DNA from: Roseicyclus salinarum
GTDB lineage: Bacteria; Pseudomonadota; Alphaproteobacteria; Rhodobacterales; Rhodobacteraceae
Direction of reading: 5' to 3'
Assembly: GCF_029624655.1 (NCBI RefSeq)
Contig: NZ_JARRSA010000006.1
Coordinates: 1-64,000 of the forward strand
Length of the DNA stretch: 64,000 nt
The position numbers and the translations under genes are program-made. The notes under the pieces were generated by a model that was given only the letters and a program-made list of their open reading frames with translations, searched no databases and had not been told where the DNA came from. How positions within the stretch are numbered: position 1 is the stretch's first letter; each line of letters opens with the position of its first letter. Positions 17,669 to 27,704 of this stretch are shown here, piece by piece.

Positions 17669-19224
17669 GCCGCCGCGCCCTCCCGGTCCGCCAGCCAGTC
17701 CACGAACCTGCGGACGTCGTCGGGATCGGCCAGCGCGTAGTTGGCCAGCGTCGGCCGGCCGCCGCCGCGCACCGCGATCAGCAGGCCGTCGTCGGCCAGC
17801 GCGGCGAAGGCGTCCTCGTCCGTGAGGTCGTCGCCGACATAGACGGGCAGGGCGCCGTCCTGTCCCATCGGGGTATGCGCGAGAAGCCATGCGACGGCGC
17901 GGCCCTTGTCCCAGTCCGCGCGCGGCTGCAGCTCGATCACCTTCTTGCCGCGCCCCTTGCGAAGCCTGTCGTGCCGCGCCGCGACCCGGTCGACGGCCGC
18001 CTCGATGCGGGGCAGGTCGCGCTCCTGCGCCTCGCGGTAGTGGACGGCGATGGCGAAGGTCTTGCGCTCGATCCTGGCGCCCTCGATGCCCGACAGGGCC
18101 TCGCGCAGGGCGGTGTCGGCCTCGGCGATCGCCTCGCGGAAGCCCTCGGCCTCCTCGGGACGCTCGGCCATGCCGCCGGGCCCGGCGATGTCGAAGCCGT
18201 GGCTGCCGGCATAGATGACGTCGCCAACCCCGACGCGCTGCCGAAGGTCGGCAAGGTCCCTGCCGCTGATGATCGCGACCGCGCCGCGGGCCGCGAGCGC
18301 GCCGACGGCGGCGCGGGTCGCCTTGGGCATCGCCGCGTCGCGGTAGTCGGGCACGATCGGCGAGAGCGTGCCGTCGAAGTCGAGGAAGACCGTGGCCGCG
18401 CGCGCCCCGAGCCTTTCGGTGATCGCGTCGAGGCCCTCCCAGACGGATGGCAGCGTGTCGAGCGTCTTGAGGCCCGCGCCGCCCGGCAGCAAGAGGCGGC
18501 GCAGATCCCGCGTGACGAGGTCGGCGCCGTGGACGCGCAGCGCGTGGCCGTGGGCGCCGTCCCCGCCCTGGCGGTCGATGCCGACGACGAGCGCGAAGCG
18601 GCCGGCGGCCGCGGCCTCGACGCCGGCCTCGGCGTCCTCGATCACGAGCGTCGTCTCGGGGCTGCCGCCGATCTGGCGCGCGGCGCGCAGAAGCTGGTCG
18701 GGGGCGGGTTTCGGGGCGAGGCCGAGGTCGGCGGCGTCCGCCCCGTCGAGCACCGTATCGAACGCATCGGCAAGGCCCGCGCTCTGCAGGACGCGACGCG
18801 CGTTCCGGCTGGCGGAAAACACGCCCAGCTTCATGCCGGTGGCCTTCAGGGTCTCGATGAGGGCGCGCGCGTCGTCGAAGACGGGCACGCGCTCGCGGTC
18901 GAGCCAATCGTGGAAGCGGTGGTTCTTTAGGTTCCCGATGCCGCGCTGGCTGCCGATCCCGTCGTCGTCGTCCCGGCCCTCGGGCAGGTCGATGCCGCGC
19001 GCGGCGAGGAAGCGCCGGATGCCCTCGTGGCGTGGAAGGCCGTCCACATGCGCGAGATAATCCTCGCGGCTGAAGGGCGGCTCGGCGCCTCGCGCCTTCA
19101 GGAGGTCGTCGAACACCCCCTTCCAGGCGGCGAAATGCGCCTCGGCGGTGTCGGTCACGACGCCGTCCATGTCCATGATCACGGCCGTGATCGTATCCTC
19201 GGCCTGTTCCCTGGGGTCCTTCAT
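17665..19224 (-). CDS. Fused beta-phosphoglucomutase-like HAD and trehalose-6-phosphate phosphatase
   Basis: 519 aa with two HAD modules. Residues 10-240 are beta-phosphoglucomutase-like: nucleophile D18 and acid/base D20 (MDMDGVVTDT), FSASRNARRVL, PKPAPD and IEDAEAG. Residues 275-519 are OtsB-like: LDFDGTLSPIVPDY (282-286), IISGRD, GSHGF and GDDLTDEDAF (464-471). The first module would convert beta-glucose 1-phosphate to glucose 6-phosphate, the second would dephosphorylate trehalose 6-phosphate. The ATG at 19224 has GAGGCGAG upstream and is preferred to an in-frame ATG at 19257. It is first in an operon with GH65. No trehalose-6-phosphate synthase is visible. Confidence 0.9.
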   Translation of the reverse strand: MKDPREQAEDTITAVIMDMDGVVTDTAEAHFAAWKGVFDDLLKARGAEPPFSREDYLAHVDGLPRHEGIRRFLAARGIDLPEGRDDDDGIGSQRGIGNLKNHRFHDWLDRERVPVFDDARALIETLKATGMKLGVFSASRNARRVLQSAGLADAFDTVLDGADAADLGLAPKPAPDQLLRAARQIGGSPETTLVIEDAEAGVEAAAAGRFALVVGIDRQGGDGAHGHALRVHGADLVTRDLRRLLLPGGAGLKTLDTLPSVWEGLDAITERLGARAATVFLDFDGTLSPIVPDYRDAAMPKATRAAVGALAARGAVAIISGRDLADLRQRVGVGDVIYAGSHGFDIAGPGGMAERPEEAEGFREAIAEADTALREALSGIEGARIERKTFAIAVHYREAQERDLPRIEAAVDRVAARHDRLRKGRGKKVIELQPRADWDKGRAVAWLLAHTPMGQDGALPVYVGDDLTDEDAFAALADDGLLIAVRGGGRPTLANYALADPDDVRRFVDWLADREGAAA

Positions 19225-19406
19225 CTCGCCTCGCAGCCGCGCGTCCCGGATCTCCATGCCGGATCTTTACGGGGGGCTGCCCCCGCGCGTCCCGGCCCGG
19301 TGTCCAACGCCAATGCGCGTCCTTTGGTTGCATTCGGGCGGCGTGAACTCATCGGTGCAGTGCCGCGTTGGCACGGGGACGAGCGGCAAGAGGGGGGCGT
19401 CGTCCG

Positions 19407-20099
19407 ATGCCGAGACTGATCGTGCTGCGACACGGCGAAAGCGTCTGGAACCGGGACAACCGCTTCACCGGTTGGACGGATGTGGACCTGTCCCCCCGCG
19501 GCGTCGACGAGGCGCGGCGGGCGGCCCGCCTGATCTCGGAGGCGGGGATCGGCGTCGACCTGTGCTTCACCTCGGTCCAGAAGCGCGCGATCCGCACGCT
19601 CTGGACCGTGCTCGACGACATGGACCTGCTGTGGCTGCCGGTCGAGCGGCACTGGCGGCTGAACGAGCGGCACTACGGCGCGCTTCAGGGACGCGACAAG
19701 GACGAGGTGCGCCGCGAGGCCGGCGAGGCGCAGGTGCACCTCTGGCGGCGGAGCCTCGCCACGCGTCCGCCGCCGCTCGACGAGGGGGACGACCGTTTTC
19801 CCGGACGCGACCCGCGATATGCCAGACTGCCCGACGCCGAGATCCCGCGCGCCGAGAGCCTGCAGGACTGCATCGCGCGCACGATGCCCTACTGGCGCGT
19901 GCGGGTCGAACCGGCCCTGATGCGGGGCAGGACGCCCCTCGTCGTCGCGCATGGCAACAGCATGCGGGGCATCCTCAAGCATCTTCTGGGAATTTCCGAC
20001 GAGGACATCCCCGGCCTCGAGATCCCCACAGGCGTGCCCATGATCTGCGAGTTCGACGGCGCGCTGAGGCTGACGGGGCACGGCTATCTTGGGCGATGA
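19407..20099 (+). CDS. gpmA: 2,3-bisphosphoglycerate-dependent phosphoglycerate mutase
   Basis: 230 aa, close to the usual length of dPGM. The phosphohistidine motif LRHGESVWN lies at the N-terminus, followed by NRFTGWTDVDLSPRG, the ERHYGALQG catalytic loop and VVAHGNSMRG carrying the second catalytic histidine. It interconverts 3- and 2-phosphoglycerate in glycolysis. AGGGGGG lies about ten bases before the ATG at 19407. It is divergent from the GH65 operon and clusters with carbohydrate genes, but is not clearly cotranscribed with any of them. Confidence 0.93.
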   Translation: MPRLIVLRHGESVWNRDNRFTGWTDVDLSPRGVDEARRAARLISEAGIGVDLCFTSVQKRAIRTLWTVLDDMDLLWLPVERHWRLNERHYGALQGRDKDEVRREAGEAQVHLWRRSLATRPPPLDEGDDRFPGRDPRYARLPDAEIPRAESLQDCIARTMPYWRVRVEPALMRGRTPLVVAHGNSMRGILKHLLGISDEDIPGLEIPTGVPMICEFDGALRLTGHGYLGR

Positions 20100-20221
20100 A
20101 GGCGGCGCGACGGCGGAGCGGCGTCCACGGTGCGTGGAACCCGAGGCGGTCCGGGGTCGTTTCACCTGTGACGATTTCGTTGGCTTCTCAGGGATTTCCG
20201 TCGCGACAAGGGAGAGACGAC

Positions 20222-20383
20222 ATGGACATCATCTGGTCATTGCTTCTCATGACAATGCTGCTTTCCGCACTGCCTGCCATGCGCTGCGCGCGCCACGGGC
20301 CGGTGCTGGTGAAGGCGACGTCTGCCCGCGTGACGGCCACGGGCCCGGCGCTGCGACCCTGCCGGCGTTCCGGGGCGGGCTGA
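20222..20383 (+). CDS. Possible 53-aa membrane-anchored peptide
   Basis: The ATG at 20222 follows GGGAGAGACGAC at ideal spacing. The first 20 residues (MDIIWSLLLMTMLLSALPAM) would form one membrane helix; the rest is basic. I recognise no family, and the tail composition could be chance in such GC-rich DNA, so this is tentative. It stands alone in the 352 bases between the phosphoglycerate mutase and the aldo/keto reductase; nothing else is seen in that gap. Confidence 0.35.
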   Translation: MDIIWSLLLMTMLLSALPAMRCARHGPVLVKATSARVTATGPALRPCRRSGAG

Positions 20384-20451
20384 CCGGCGCGCGCCCGTGC
20401 CGGAGGCGGGCCTTGGCGCCCGCCGTCATTCAACGCGAAGGGAGCGGTTTC

Positions 20452-21255
20452 ATGGACCGACATGCCCGTATCGACCTGCGGAGGGGCGGCACGATGCCCG
20501 TCCTCGGCCTCGGCACGTGGAAGCTGACCGACGAAACCGCGCGCTGCGTGGCCGAGGCGCTGGAGGTGGGATACCGCATGATCGACACGGCGGTGGACTA
20601 CGGCAGCCAGCCCGGGATCGGCGCGGCGATCGCCGGCTGCGGCCTCGACCGCGGCGAGATCTTCGTGGTCACCAAGATCGAGGAGGACGACGACCCGCGC
20701 GGCGGCGTGGAGCGCGACCTGTCGGAACTGGGCCTGGACTACGCGGACCTGACGCTGATCCACCGCCCGCCGCCGGACGGGCCGGGCGAGGAGCTGTGGC
20801 GCGGCCTCCTCCGCGCGCGCGAGGAGGGCCTCGTGCGCGAGGTCGGCGTCAGCAACTACGCCGCCGAGCAGGTCGACGACCTGATCGCCCGGACCGATGT
20901 CGTACCGGCGGTCAACCAGCTGGAATGGTCGCCCTTCGGCCATTCCTGGAACCTGCTCGAGCATCACCGCGAAAGGGGTATCGTCGTGCAGGCCTACAGC
21001 CCCCTGACCCGCGCCGAGCGGCTGGACGACCCCGAGCTGACCCGCATCGCCCGAGAGCATGGCAAGACGCCGGCGCAGGTTCTCCTGCGCTGGAACCTGC
21101 AGATCGGCACGGTGCCGCTGCCCAAGGCGAACCGGCCCGGGCATTTCCGCGAGAACCTCGACATCTTCGATTTCGAGATCCCGGAGGCGCACATGATGCG
21201 GCTCGAGACGCTCGAGGCGCATTACTCGGCGCTCGGCGGGCTGCCCTACGCCTGA
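20452..21255 (+). CDS. Aldo/keto reductase
   Basis: 267 aa (alpha/beta)8 NADPH-dependent carbonyl reductase. The catalytic tetrad is complete: D45 and Y50 (DTAVDYGS), K75 (VVTKIE) and H104 (LIHRPP). GVSNY and a C-terminal PLPKANRPGHFREN segment for NADP+ phosphate binding are present. Its length fits the 2,5-diketo-gluconate reductase-like group. A GAAGGGAG site lies nine bases before the ATG. The physiological substrate is not clear; the surrounding sugar genes make a sugar or its aldehyde plausible. Confidence 0.92.
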   Translation: MDRHARIDLRRGGTMPVLGLGTWKLTDETARCVAEALEVGYRMIDTAVDYGSQPGIGAAIAGCGLDRGEIFVVTKIEEDDDPRGGVERDLSELGLDYADLTLIHRPPPDGPGEELWRGLLRAREEGLVREVGVSNYAAEQVDDLIARTDVVPAVNQLEWSPFGHSWNLLEHHRERGIVVQAYSPLTRAERLDDPELTRIAREHGKTPAQVLLRWNLQIGTVPLPKANRPGHFRENLDIFDFEIPEAHMMRLETLEAHYSALGGLPYA

Positions 21256-21320
21256 GGTCCACACGGAAGTCCCATCCCGAGGCGACGCAGCCGGGGCGTG
21301 TCCCGGCGGCCTCCGCCCCG

Positions 21321-22997
21321 TCATGACGGGCCTGCGTCCCCGCGGCCTGTCGCCTCGCCTGCGACGTGGATGCAGAACGACTCGTAGGGCCGCAGCGACA
21401 GGGTTGCCCCCGTCAGGTCGGGCGCGCCGTGGCTTGCGATCAGCGTCTCGCCATCGTGCGGCAGCCAGTCCGGCATGTCCTCGGCGAAGGCGCGGGGCGA
21501 CAGGTTCGCGACCACCACCAGGCGCTCGCCGTCCTGCGCGCGGCTGTAGGCGAAGATCGCCGGATGCGCCTCGAGGTGCGGCCGGTAGCGTCCGTGACGG
21601 ACGATGGCCATGTCGCGGCGAAGGGCGATCAGCCTCCGGTAGTGGTGGAATATCCCGTCCGGGTCGGCCTTGTCGGCCTCCACATTGATCTTGGCGTGGT
21701 TGGGGTTCGCCTCGATCCACGGCGTCCCGGCGGTGAACCCCGCGTTCGGCCCGCCGGTCCATTGCATCGGCGTGCGCGCATTGTCCCGGCTGAAGGCGCG
21801 CGCGCCGGCGAGGAACGCCTCGGGCGGCACGCCGGCGGCGATCTGCCCGGCGTAGTGGCGCAGCGTCTCGAGGTCGCGATACTGGTCGATGCGCGTGAAC
21901 CCGGCGTTGGTCATGCCGATCTCCTCGCCCTGGTAGACGAAGGGCGTGCCCTTCATCAGGTGCATGACGGTCGCCAGCGCCTTGGCCGACGCGACGCGGT
22001 GTTTCCCGTCCGAGCCGTAGCGCGAAACCTGCCGCGGCAGGTCGTGGTTCGACAGGAAGAGCGCGTTCCAACCATCCTCCGCCAGCGCCTCCTGCCACGC
22101 GTTCATGACGCGCTTGAACGCTGGCACGTCGAAGGGGCGGGCCGCCCACTTGCCCCTCACCGGGTCCCAGCCCTCGGTGACGTGGGCGAACTGGAACACC
22201 ATGTCCAGCTCGCCCCGCGCGCGCCCGGAGTACAGCGGCGCGGTCGCCGTCGAGACACCCCATGTCTCGCCGATGCTGACGAGATCGCGTCCCGCGAGGA
22301 CCTCCCGGTGCATCTCCTGCAGGTGGGCGTGAAGCGTCGGGCCTTCCTCGTAGATGCGCGCGTCGACGTCCTTGCCGATCAGGCTGATGACGTCCATTCG
22401 GAACCCACGGACGCCCCGGTCGAGCCACCAGCGCATCATGTCCCAGATGCGGGCCCTGAGCGCGGGGTTGTCCCAGTTCAGGTCGGGTTGCTCGGCGCTG
22501 AAATGGCCGTAGTGGTAACGCCTGACCTCCTCGACCCAGTGCCATGCCGGCCCGCCGAAGACCGCCTGCTGGTCGTCGGGCGGCCCGCCGTCCGGGCCGG
22601 GCTCGCGCCAGATGTAGAAGGCGTGTTCCTCGGCGCCGGGGTCGTTCCGGGCCGCGCGGAACCATGTGTGGTCCGACGAGGTGTGGTTCACCACGAGGTC
22701 CATCACGATGCCGATGCCGCGCGCCTCCGCCTCGGCCACCAGCCGGTCGAAGTCCGAAAGCGTGCCGAAGTCCGGCGCGATGGCGCGGTAGTCCGAGATG
22801 TCGTAGCCGTTGTCGGCCATGGGCGAGGCGAAGACCGGCGACAGCCAGATGAAGCCGATCCCCAGCTCGGCGAGGTGATCGAGCTTCGAGACGATGCCGG
22901 GAAGGTCGCCCACCCCGTCGCCGTCGCTGTCGCAGAAGCTGCGCGGATAGACCTGATAGCCGGTGGCGGCCTGCCACCAGCGTTCGTCGTCGTTCAT
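21321..22997 (-). CDS. GH13 alpha-glucosidase (oligo-1,6-glucosidase/TreC-like)
   Basis: 558 aa, full length for GH13 subfamilies containing alpha-glucosidase, isomaltase and trehalose-6-phosphate hydrolase. The regions are intact: MDLVVNHTS (100-107), nucleophile D202 in FRMDVISLIGK, acid/base E244 in IGETWGV and transition-state residue D319 in LSNHDLPR. The FRMDVISLIGKD form after the nucleophile is typical of alpha-1,6- or trehalose-6-phosphate-active enzymes rather than amylases. No signal peptide is seen, so it acts in the cytoplasm. The nearby trehalose-type genes make alpha-glucoside or trehalose use the likely context. Confidence 0.92.
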   Translation of the reverse strand: MNDDERWWQAATGYQVYPRSFCDSDGDGVGDLPGIVSKLDHLAELGIGFIWLSPVFASPMADNGYDISDYRAIAPDFGTLSDFDRLVAEAEARGIGIVMDLVVNHTSSDHTWFRAARNDPGAEEHAFYIWREPGPDGGPPDDQQAVFGGPAWHWVEEVRRYHYGHFSAEQPDLNWDNPALRARIWDMMRWWLDRGVRGFRMDVISLIGKDVDARIYEEGPTLHAHLQEMHREVLAGRDLVSIGETWGVSTATAPLYSGRARGELDMVFQFAHVTEGWDPVRGKWAARPFDVPAFKRVMNAWQEALAEDGWNALFLSNHDLPRQVSRYGSDGKHRVASAKALATVMHLMKGTPFVYQGEEIGMTNAGFTRIDQYRDLETLRHYAGQIAAGVPPEAFLAGARAFSRDNARTPMQWTGGPNAGFTAGTPWIEANPNHAKINVEADKADPDGIFHHYRRLIALRRDMAIVRHGRYRPHLEAHPAIFAYSRAQDGERLVVVANLSPRAFAEDMPDWLPHDGETLIASHGAPDLTGATLSLRPYESFCIHVAGEATGRGDAGPS

Positions 22998-23081
22998 CGC
23001 GGCCTCCGGGCCGGTGTGTCGGGCGCAGTCTCGGCCGGCCGCCCGGCTCGGGTCAAGGAGCCCGGCGGCCGGGCCCGGCCC

Positions 23082-23426
23082 TCAGGGCGGGAAATGCGGG
23101 CGGTCGGTGTTGTAGTGCTCGGCCAGGTAGTCGAGGATCGCCTCGCGGTCCGCGTCGGGGATCGGCTGCATCCCCTGTTTCTCGACCATCCACCGCAGAA
23201 GGTCGTCCCAGCCCTCGCGGGTCTGGCCCTGCTGCGCCACCAGCATGGTCGAGTGGCACGACGCGCAGTAGTCGTAGGTGATCCGCGCCCCCTCGGCGGG
23301 ATAGAGCGCGCCCACGTCGCCGATGTCCTCCGCGCCGTCGCTGCCGCTTTCCTGTGCGAAGGCGCCCGCCGCGAAGGTGGCGGCGATGGCCGCCGCCGTG
23401 AGGGTCCGCGCCGCCACTCCCGTCAC
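23082..23426 (-). CDS. Cytochrome c, probable electron acceptor of the adjacent sulfite dehydrogenase
   Basis: 114 aa. A GTG start at 23426 overlaps the stop of the molybdoenzyme gene (GTGA), placing a Sec signal peptide (ending AAGAFAQ) at the N-terminus. The mature protein has one haem c site, CASCH at 54-58, and a probable axial Met86 in QGMQPIP. The size, single haem and coupling match the small c-type subunit of SorAB-like sulfite dehydrogenases. An alternative is the cytochrome subunit of a related TAT-exported molybdoenzyme with another substrate. Confidence 0.85.
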   Translation of the reverse strand: MTGVAARTLTAAAIAATFAAGAFAQESGSDGAEDIGDVGALYPAEGARITYDYCASCHSTMLVAQQGQTREGWDDLLRWMVEKQGMQPIPDADREAILDYLAEHYNTDRPHFPP

Positions 23427-24655
23427 CTTTCGCCGGCCTGCACGGCCACCTTGTGGAACGAGTTGTTGAGGTAGCCCTTGGGGTTCCACCGGATCGCGTG
23501 GGGCTGCATCACTCCCTCGCTGTCGGTCGCGCGCGCCCAGACTTCGTAATACCCCGGCTGCGGCACGGACGCGGTGGCGCGCCAGTTCTGCCACGCGCCG
23601 TCGTTCACGGGATCGTCCAGTTCGGCCTCCTGCCAGCTTTCGCCGTAGTCGGTCGAGACCTCCATCCGTGCGATGGTGCGGTCCCCGGCCCAGGCATGGC
23701 CGCGCACCTCGAACTCGGTGCCCACGTCCGCGCCGTCCTGGGGATGCGTGATCAGCGACTTCAACGGCATCTCTTTGATGATGCGGAAATCCTCGAGCGG
23801 CACGTCCGTGCCCGGCGCGACGGGGTAGGCGGGCACCTGGTAGGACGGCGCCTCCATCTTCGTGCCGTCGTGGACGTGGTCCAGAACCTCGATGCGCGTC
23901 AGCCATTTCTGCGAGCACGATCCCGGCCAGCCCGGCACGACAAGCCGCAGCGGCGCGCCGTTCATCGGATGCAGCGGCTCGCCGTTCATCTCGAAGGCGA
24001 TCAGGACGTTGTCGGTCCGCGCCTTCTCGATCGGGATGCCGCGCGACAGCGGCTCGAGGTCGGGGTCGCCCGACAGGTGCTGGTCGGCGCCGTGATGGCC
24101 GGTGTAGATCGCGCCGTCCTGCACGCCCGCCGCCTCGAGCACGTCCCTCAGGCGCACGCCGGTCCATTCCGAGCAGGCGACCGCGCCGTAAGTCCACTGG
24201 TTGCCCGAGGCCGGGGGGTCGAAGAACGCGCGGCCGTTGCCGCCGCATTCCAGCAAGAGCGCCATGGTGACGACCTCGAAGTTCCCCCTGAGATCGTCGA
24301 TCGTCATCTCCATGGGCGTGTCCACCAGCCCGTCGACGGCAAGGGTCCAGCCTTCTGCCGCGGTGTCGGTCGGAACGAGGCCGTTGTTGCGGATGAAGTG
24401 GCGGTTGTTGGGGGTGATCGCATCGTCCAGCAGATGCGCCGGCGTCTGGGCGTTCACGGGACGGTCGTTCAGGAGCTCGAGCCCGTCCTTGCCCTCGAGG
24501 GCGCCGGCCTGCGCGAGCGCCCGCGTGAAGGTCATCTGGAGCGGAATGCCGACGCCGAGGATGCCCCCCGCAAGACCCAGCGCCGAGACGCCCAGAAAAC
24601 CGCGCCGTCCGCCGTCCTCCACCCGCGCCTCGAAGTCGTCGTCGCGATGTTCCAT
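23423..24655 (-). CDS. Sulfite-oxidase-family molybdoenzyme (SorA/SoxC-like)
   Basis: 410 aa. A twin-arginine leader (GGRRGFLGVSALGLAGG) is followed by a sulfite oxidase molybdopterin domain. The molybdenum-binding cysteine is C137 in LLECGGNGR; GAVACSEWTGVRL, HHGADQHLSGDP and the RLVVPGWPGSCSQKW segment are family hallmarks. A C-terminal Mo-co dimerisation domain (about 290-405) includes VSTDYGESWQEAEL. It should act in the periplasm, oxidising sulfite and passing electrons to the coupled cytochrome. GGNGR and SoxC-like length also allow a SoxCD-type role, but no other sox gene is nearby. Confidence 0.9.
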   Translation of the reverse strand: MEHRDDDFEARVEDGGRRGFLGVSALGLAGGILGVGIPLQMTFTRALAQAGALEGKDGLELLNDRPVNAQTPAHLLDDAITPNNRHFIRNNGLVPTDTAAEGWTLAVDGLVDTPMEMTIDDLRGNFEVVTMALLLECGGNGRAFFDPPASGNQWTYGAVACSEWTGVRLRDVLEAAGVQDGAIYTGHHGADQHLSGDPDLEPLSRGIPIEKARTDNVLIAFEMNGEPLHPMNGAPLRLVVPGWPGSCSQKWLTRIEVLDHVHDGTKMEAPSYQVPAYPVAPGTDVPLEDFRIIKEMPLKSLITHPQDGADVGTEFEVRGHAWAGDRTIARMEVSTDYGESWQEAELDDPVNDGAWQNWRATASVPQPGYYEVWARATDSEGVMQPHAIRWNPKGYLNNSFHKVAVQAGER

Positions 24656-24736
24656 CGAAAGATCCTCCCACCGTTGCCGTGAGGCAAACGCGCCGGAGGA
24701 AGGATCGTTCCTGATGACTTCGCGGCGGCGGGCCGG

Positions 24737-25753
24737 TTACGCGCCGTCCAGAAGATCGCGGACCGCCCCGCGCAGGACGGCCTCGTCCTCGGGGTTCTGC
24801 GCGGGATTGCCGGCCCGGTGCCCCCAGATCGACTCGATCGGGCGGTATTCCGCGTTCGGCATCATCGCGGTCTCCAGCGCGCTGTCCTCGGGCGTGAAAT
24901 AGAGGTCGGTCCGGGAGGGCATGACGATCGACCGGGCCGTGATCGCGCCGAGCGCGCGGGCGAGGTCGCCCCCGTGGATCGGGTTGTCCGAGATGTCGGA
25001 GGCCATCCATGTCTCGAGGCTCGCCAGAAGGTCGTGGGCGTCGCGCCTGAGGAAATTTCCCTCCCACGCGCGGACGATGAAATCCTCGAGCGAGGCATAT
25101 CCGGCCCTCTCGTAGAGCCGCTCGCGGTAGAAGGCCTGCGACATCGCCCATCCCGCGTAGACGCGGCCCATCGCCCTGAGCCCGCGCACCGGATGCTCGG
25201 CGAAGTGATCGCCGCGCCAGGCCGGATCGCCGGTGAGCGTCGCGCGAACGCCCTGCAGGAAGACCTTGTTGTGAACCGAGGTCCGCGCCGAGCCGCAGAC
25301 GGCGCAGATCCTTGCGACCCGGTCGGGAAAGATCGCCCCCCAGTGCAACGCCTGCTGCGCGCCCATCGACCAGCCGTAGATCAGCGCGAGGCGTTCGACC
25401 CCGAAGACCTCCTGCAGGAGCCGCCGCTGCGCGTGGACGTTGTCCCAGTGGGTGAAGACCGGCGCGCGGTCCCGTTCGAAGGGCGCCCCGATGTTGGAGG
25501 GCGACGTGGACAGGCCGTTGCCGAACATGTTGGGGATCACGATGAACCAGCGGTCAGGGTCCAGCACGCGCCCCGGCCCGATCAGCCACTCCGTGTCGCC
25601 GTGCTGGGCGCCGTAGGACGTGGGATAGAGGATCACGTTCGACCTGTCGTCGGCGAGCCTGCCGTAGGTCTTGTAGGCGATGGCGGCCCTCGGCAGCGTG
25701 ATGCCGCGCTGGAGCCTGAAATTCTCGATCTCGAAGACCTGGTGATCGGACAT
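24737..25753 (-). CDS. MetX-like alpha/beta hydrolase (homoserine O-acetyltransferase family)
   Basis: 338 aa. It has the alpha/beta-hydrolase nucleophile elbow [12 protein letters not shown] (Ser129), an oxyanion region ([17 protein letters not shown]) and a late catalytic histidine in [10 protein letters not shown]. The layout is that of the homoserine O-acetyltransferase family but shorter than MetX (about 370-390 aa). It also lacks an obvious LMTSITYRT-type substrate segment, so acyltransfer to homoserine is doubtful and a plain esterase or hydrolase is possible. It is divergent from the acyl-CoA synthetase operon; 202 bases separate the starts. Confidence 0.82.
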   Translation of the reverse strand: MSDHQVFEIENFRLQRGITLPRAAIAYKTYGRLADDRSNVILYPTSYGAQHGDTEWLIGPGRVLDPDRWFIVIPNMFGNGLSTSPSNIGAPFERDRAPVFTHWDNVHAQRRLLQEVFGVERLALIYGWSMGAQQALHWGAIFPDRVARICAVCGSARTSVHNKVFLQGVRATLTGDPAWRGDHFAEHPVRGLRAMGRVYAGWAMSQAFYRERLYERAGYASLEDFIVRAWEGNFLRRDAHDLLASLETWMASDISDNPIHGGDLARALGAITARSIVMPSRTDLYFTPEDSALETAMMPNAEYRPIESIWGHRAGNPAQNPEDEAVLRGAVRDLLDGA

Positions 25754-25955
25754 GGCCGACGCGCCCCTCGCTGTTCGCCCGCCGCGATGCGGTCTCGCGG
25801 CGCGGATCAGTCGTAGCAGACCCGCAGGAAAACAGAAGGCCGCCCGGACGTGGCCCCGGAAGCGGCGCCGGCCGCACGCGTCGCAAGGCGGTTTAACCTG
25901 TGTCGTTTCCCCGCCCACCGTCAGCCAGCAGACTGGACGACGGGAGGAGGCCGAA

Positions 25956-27700
<1,745 letters not shown>

Positions 27701-27704
<4 letters not shown>

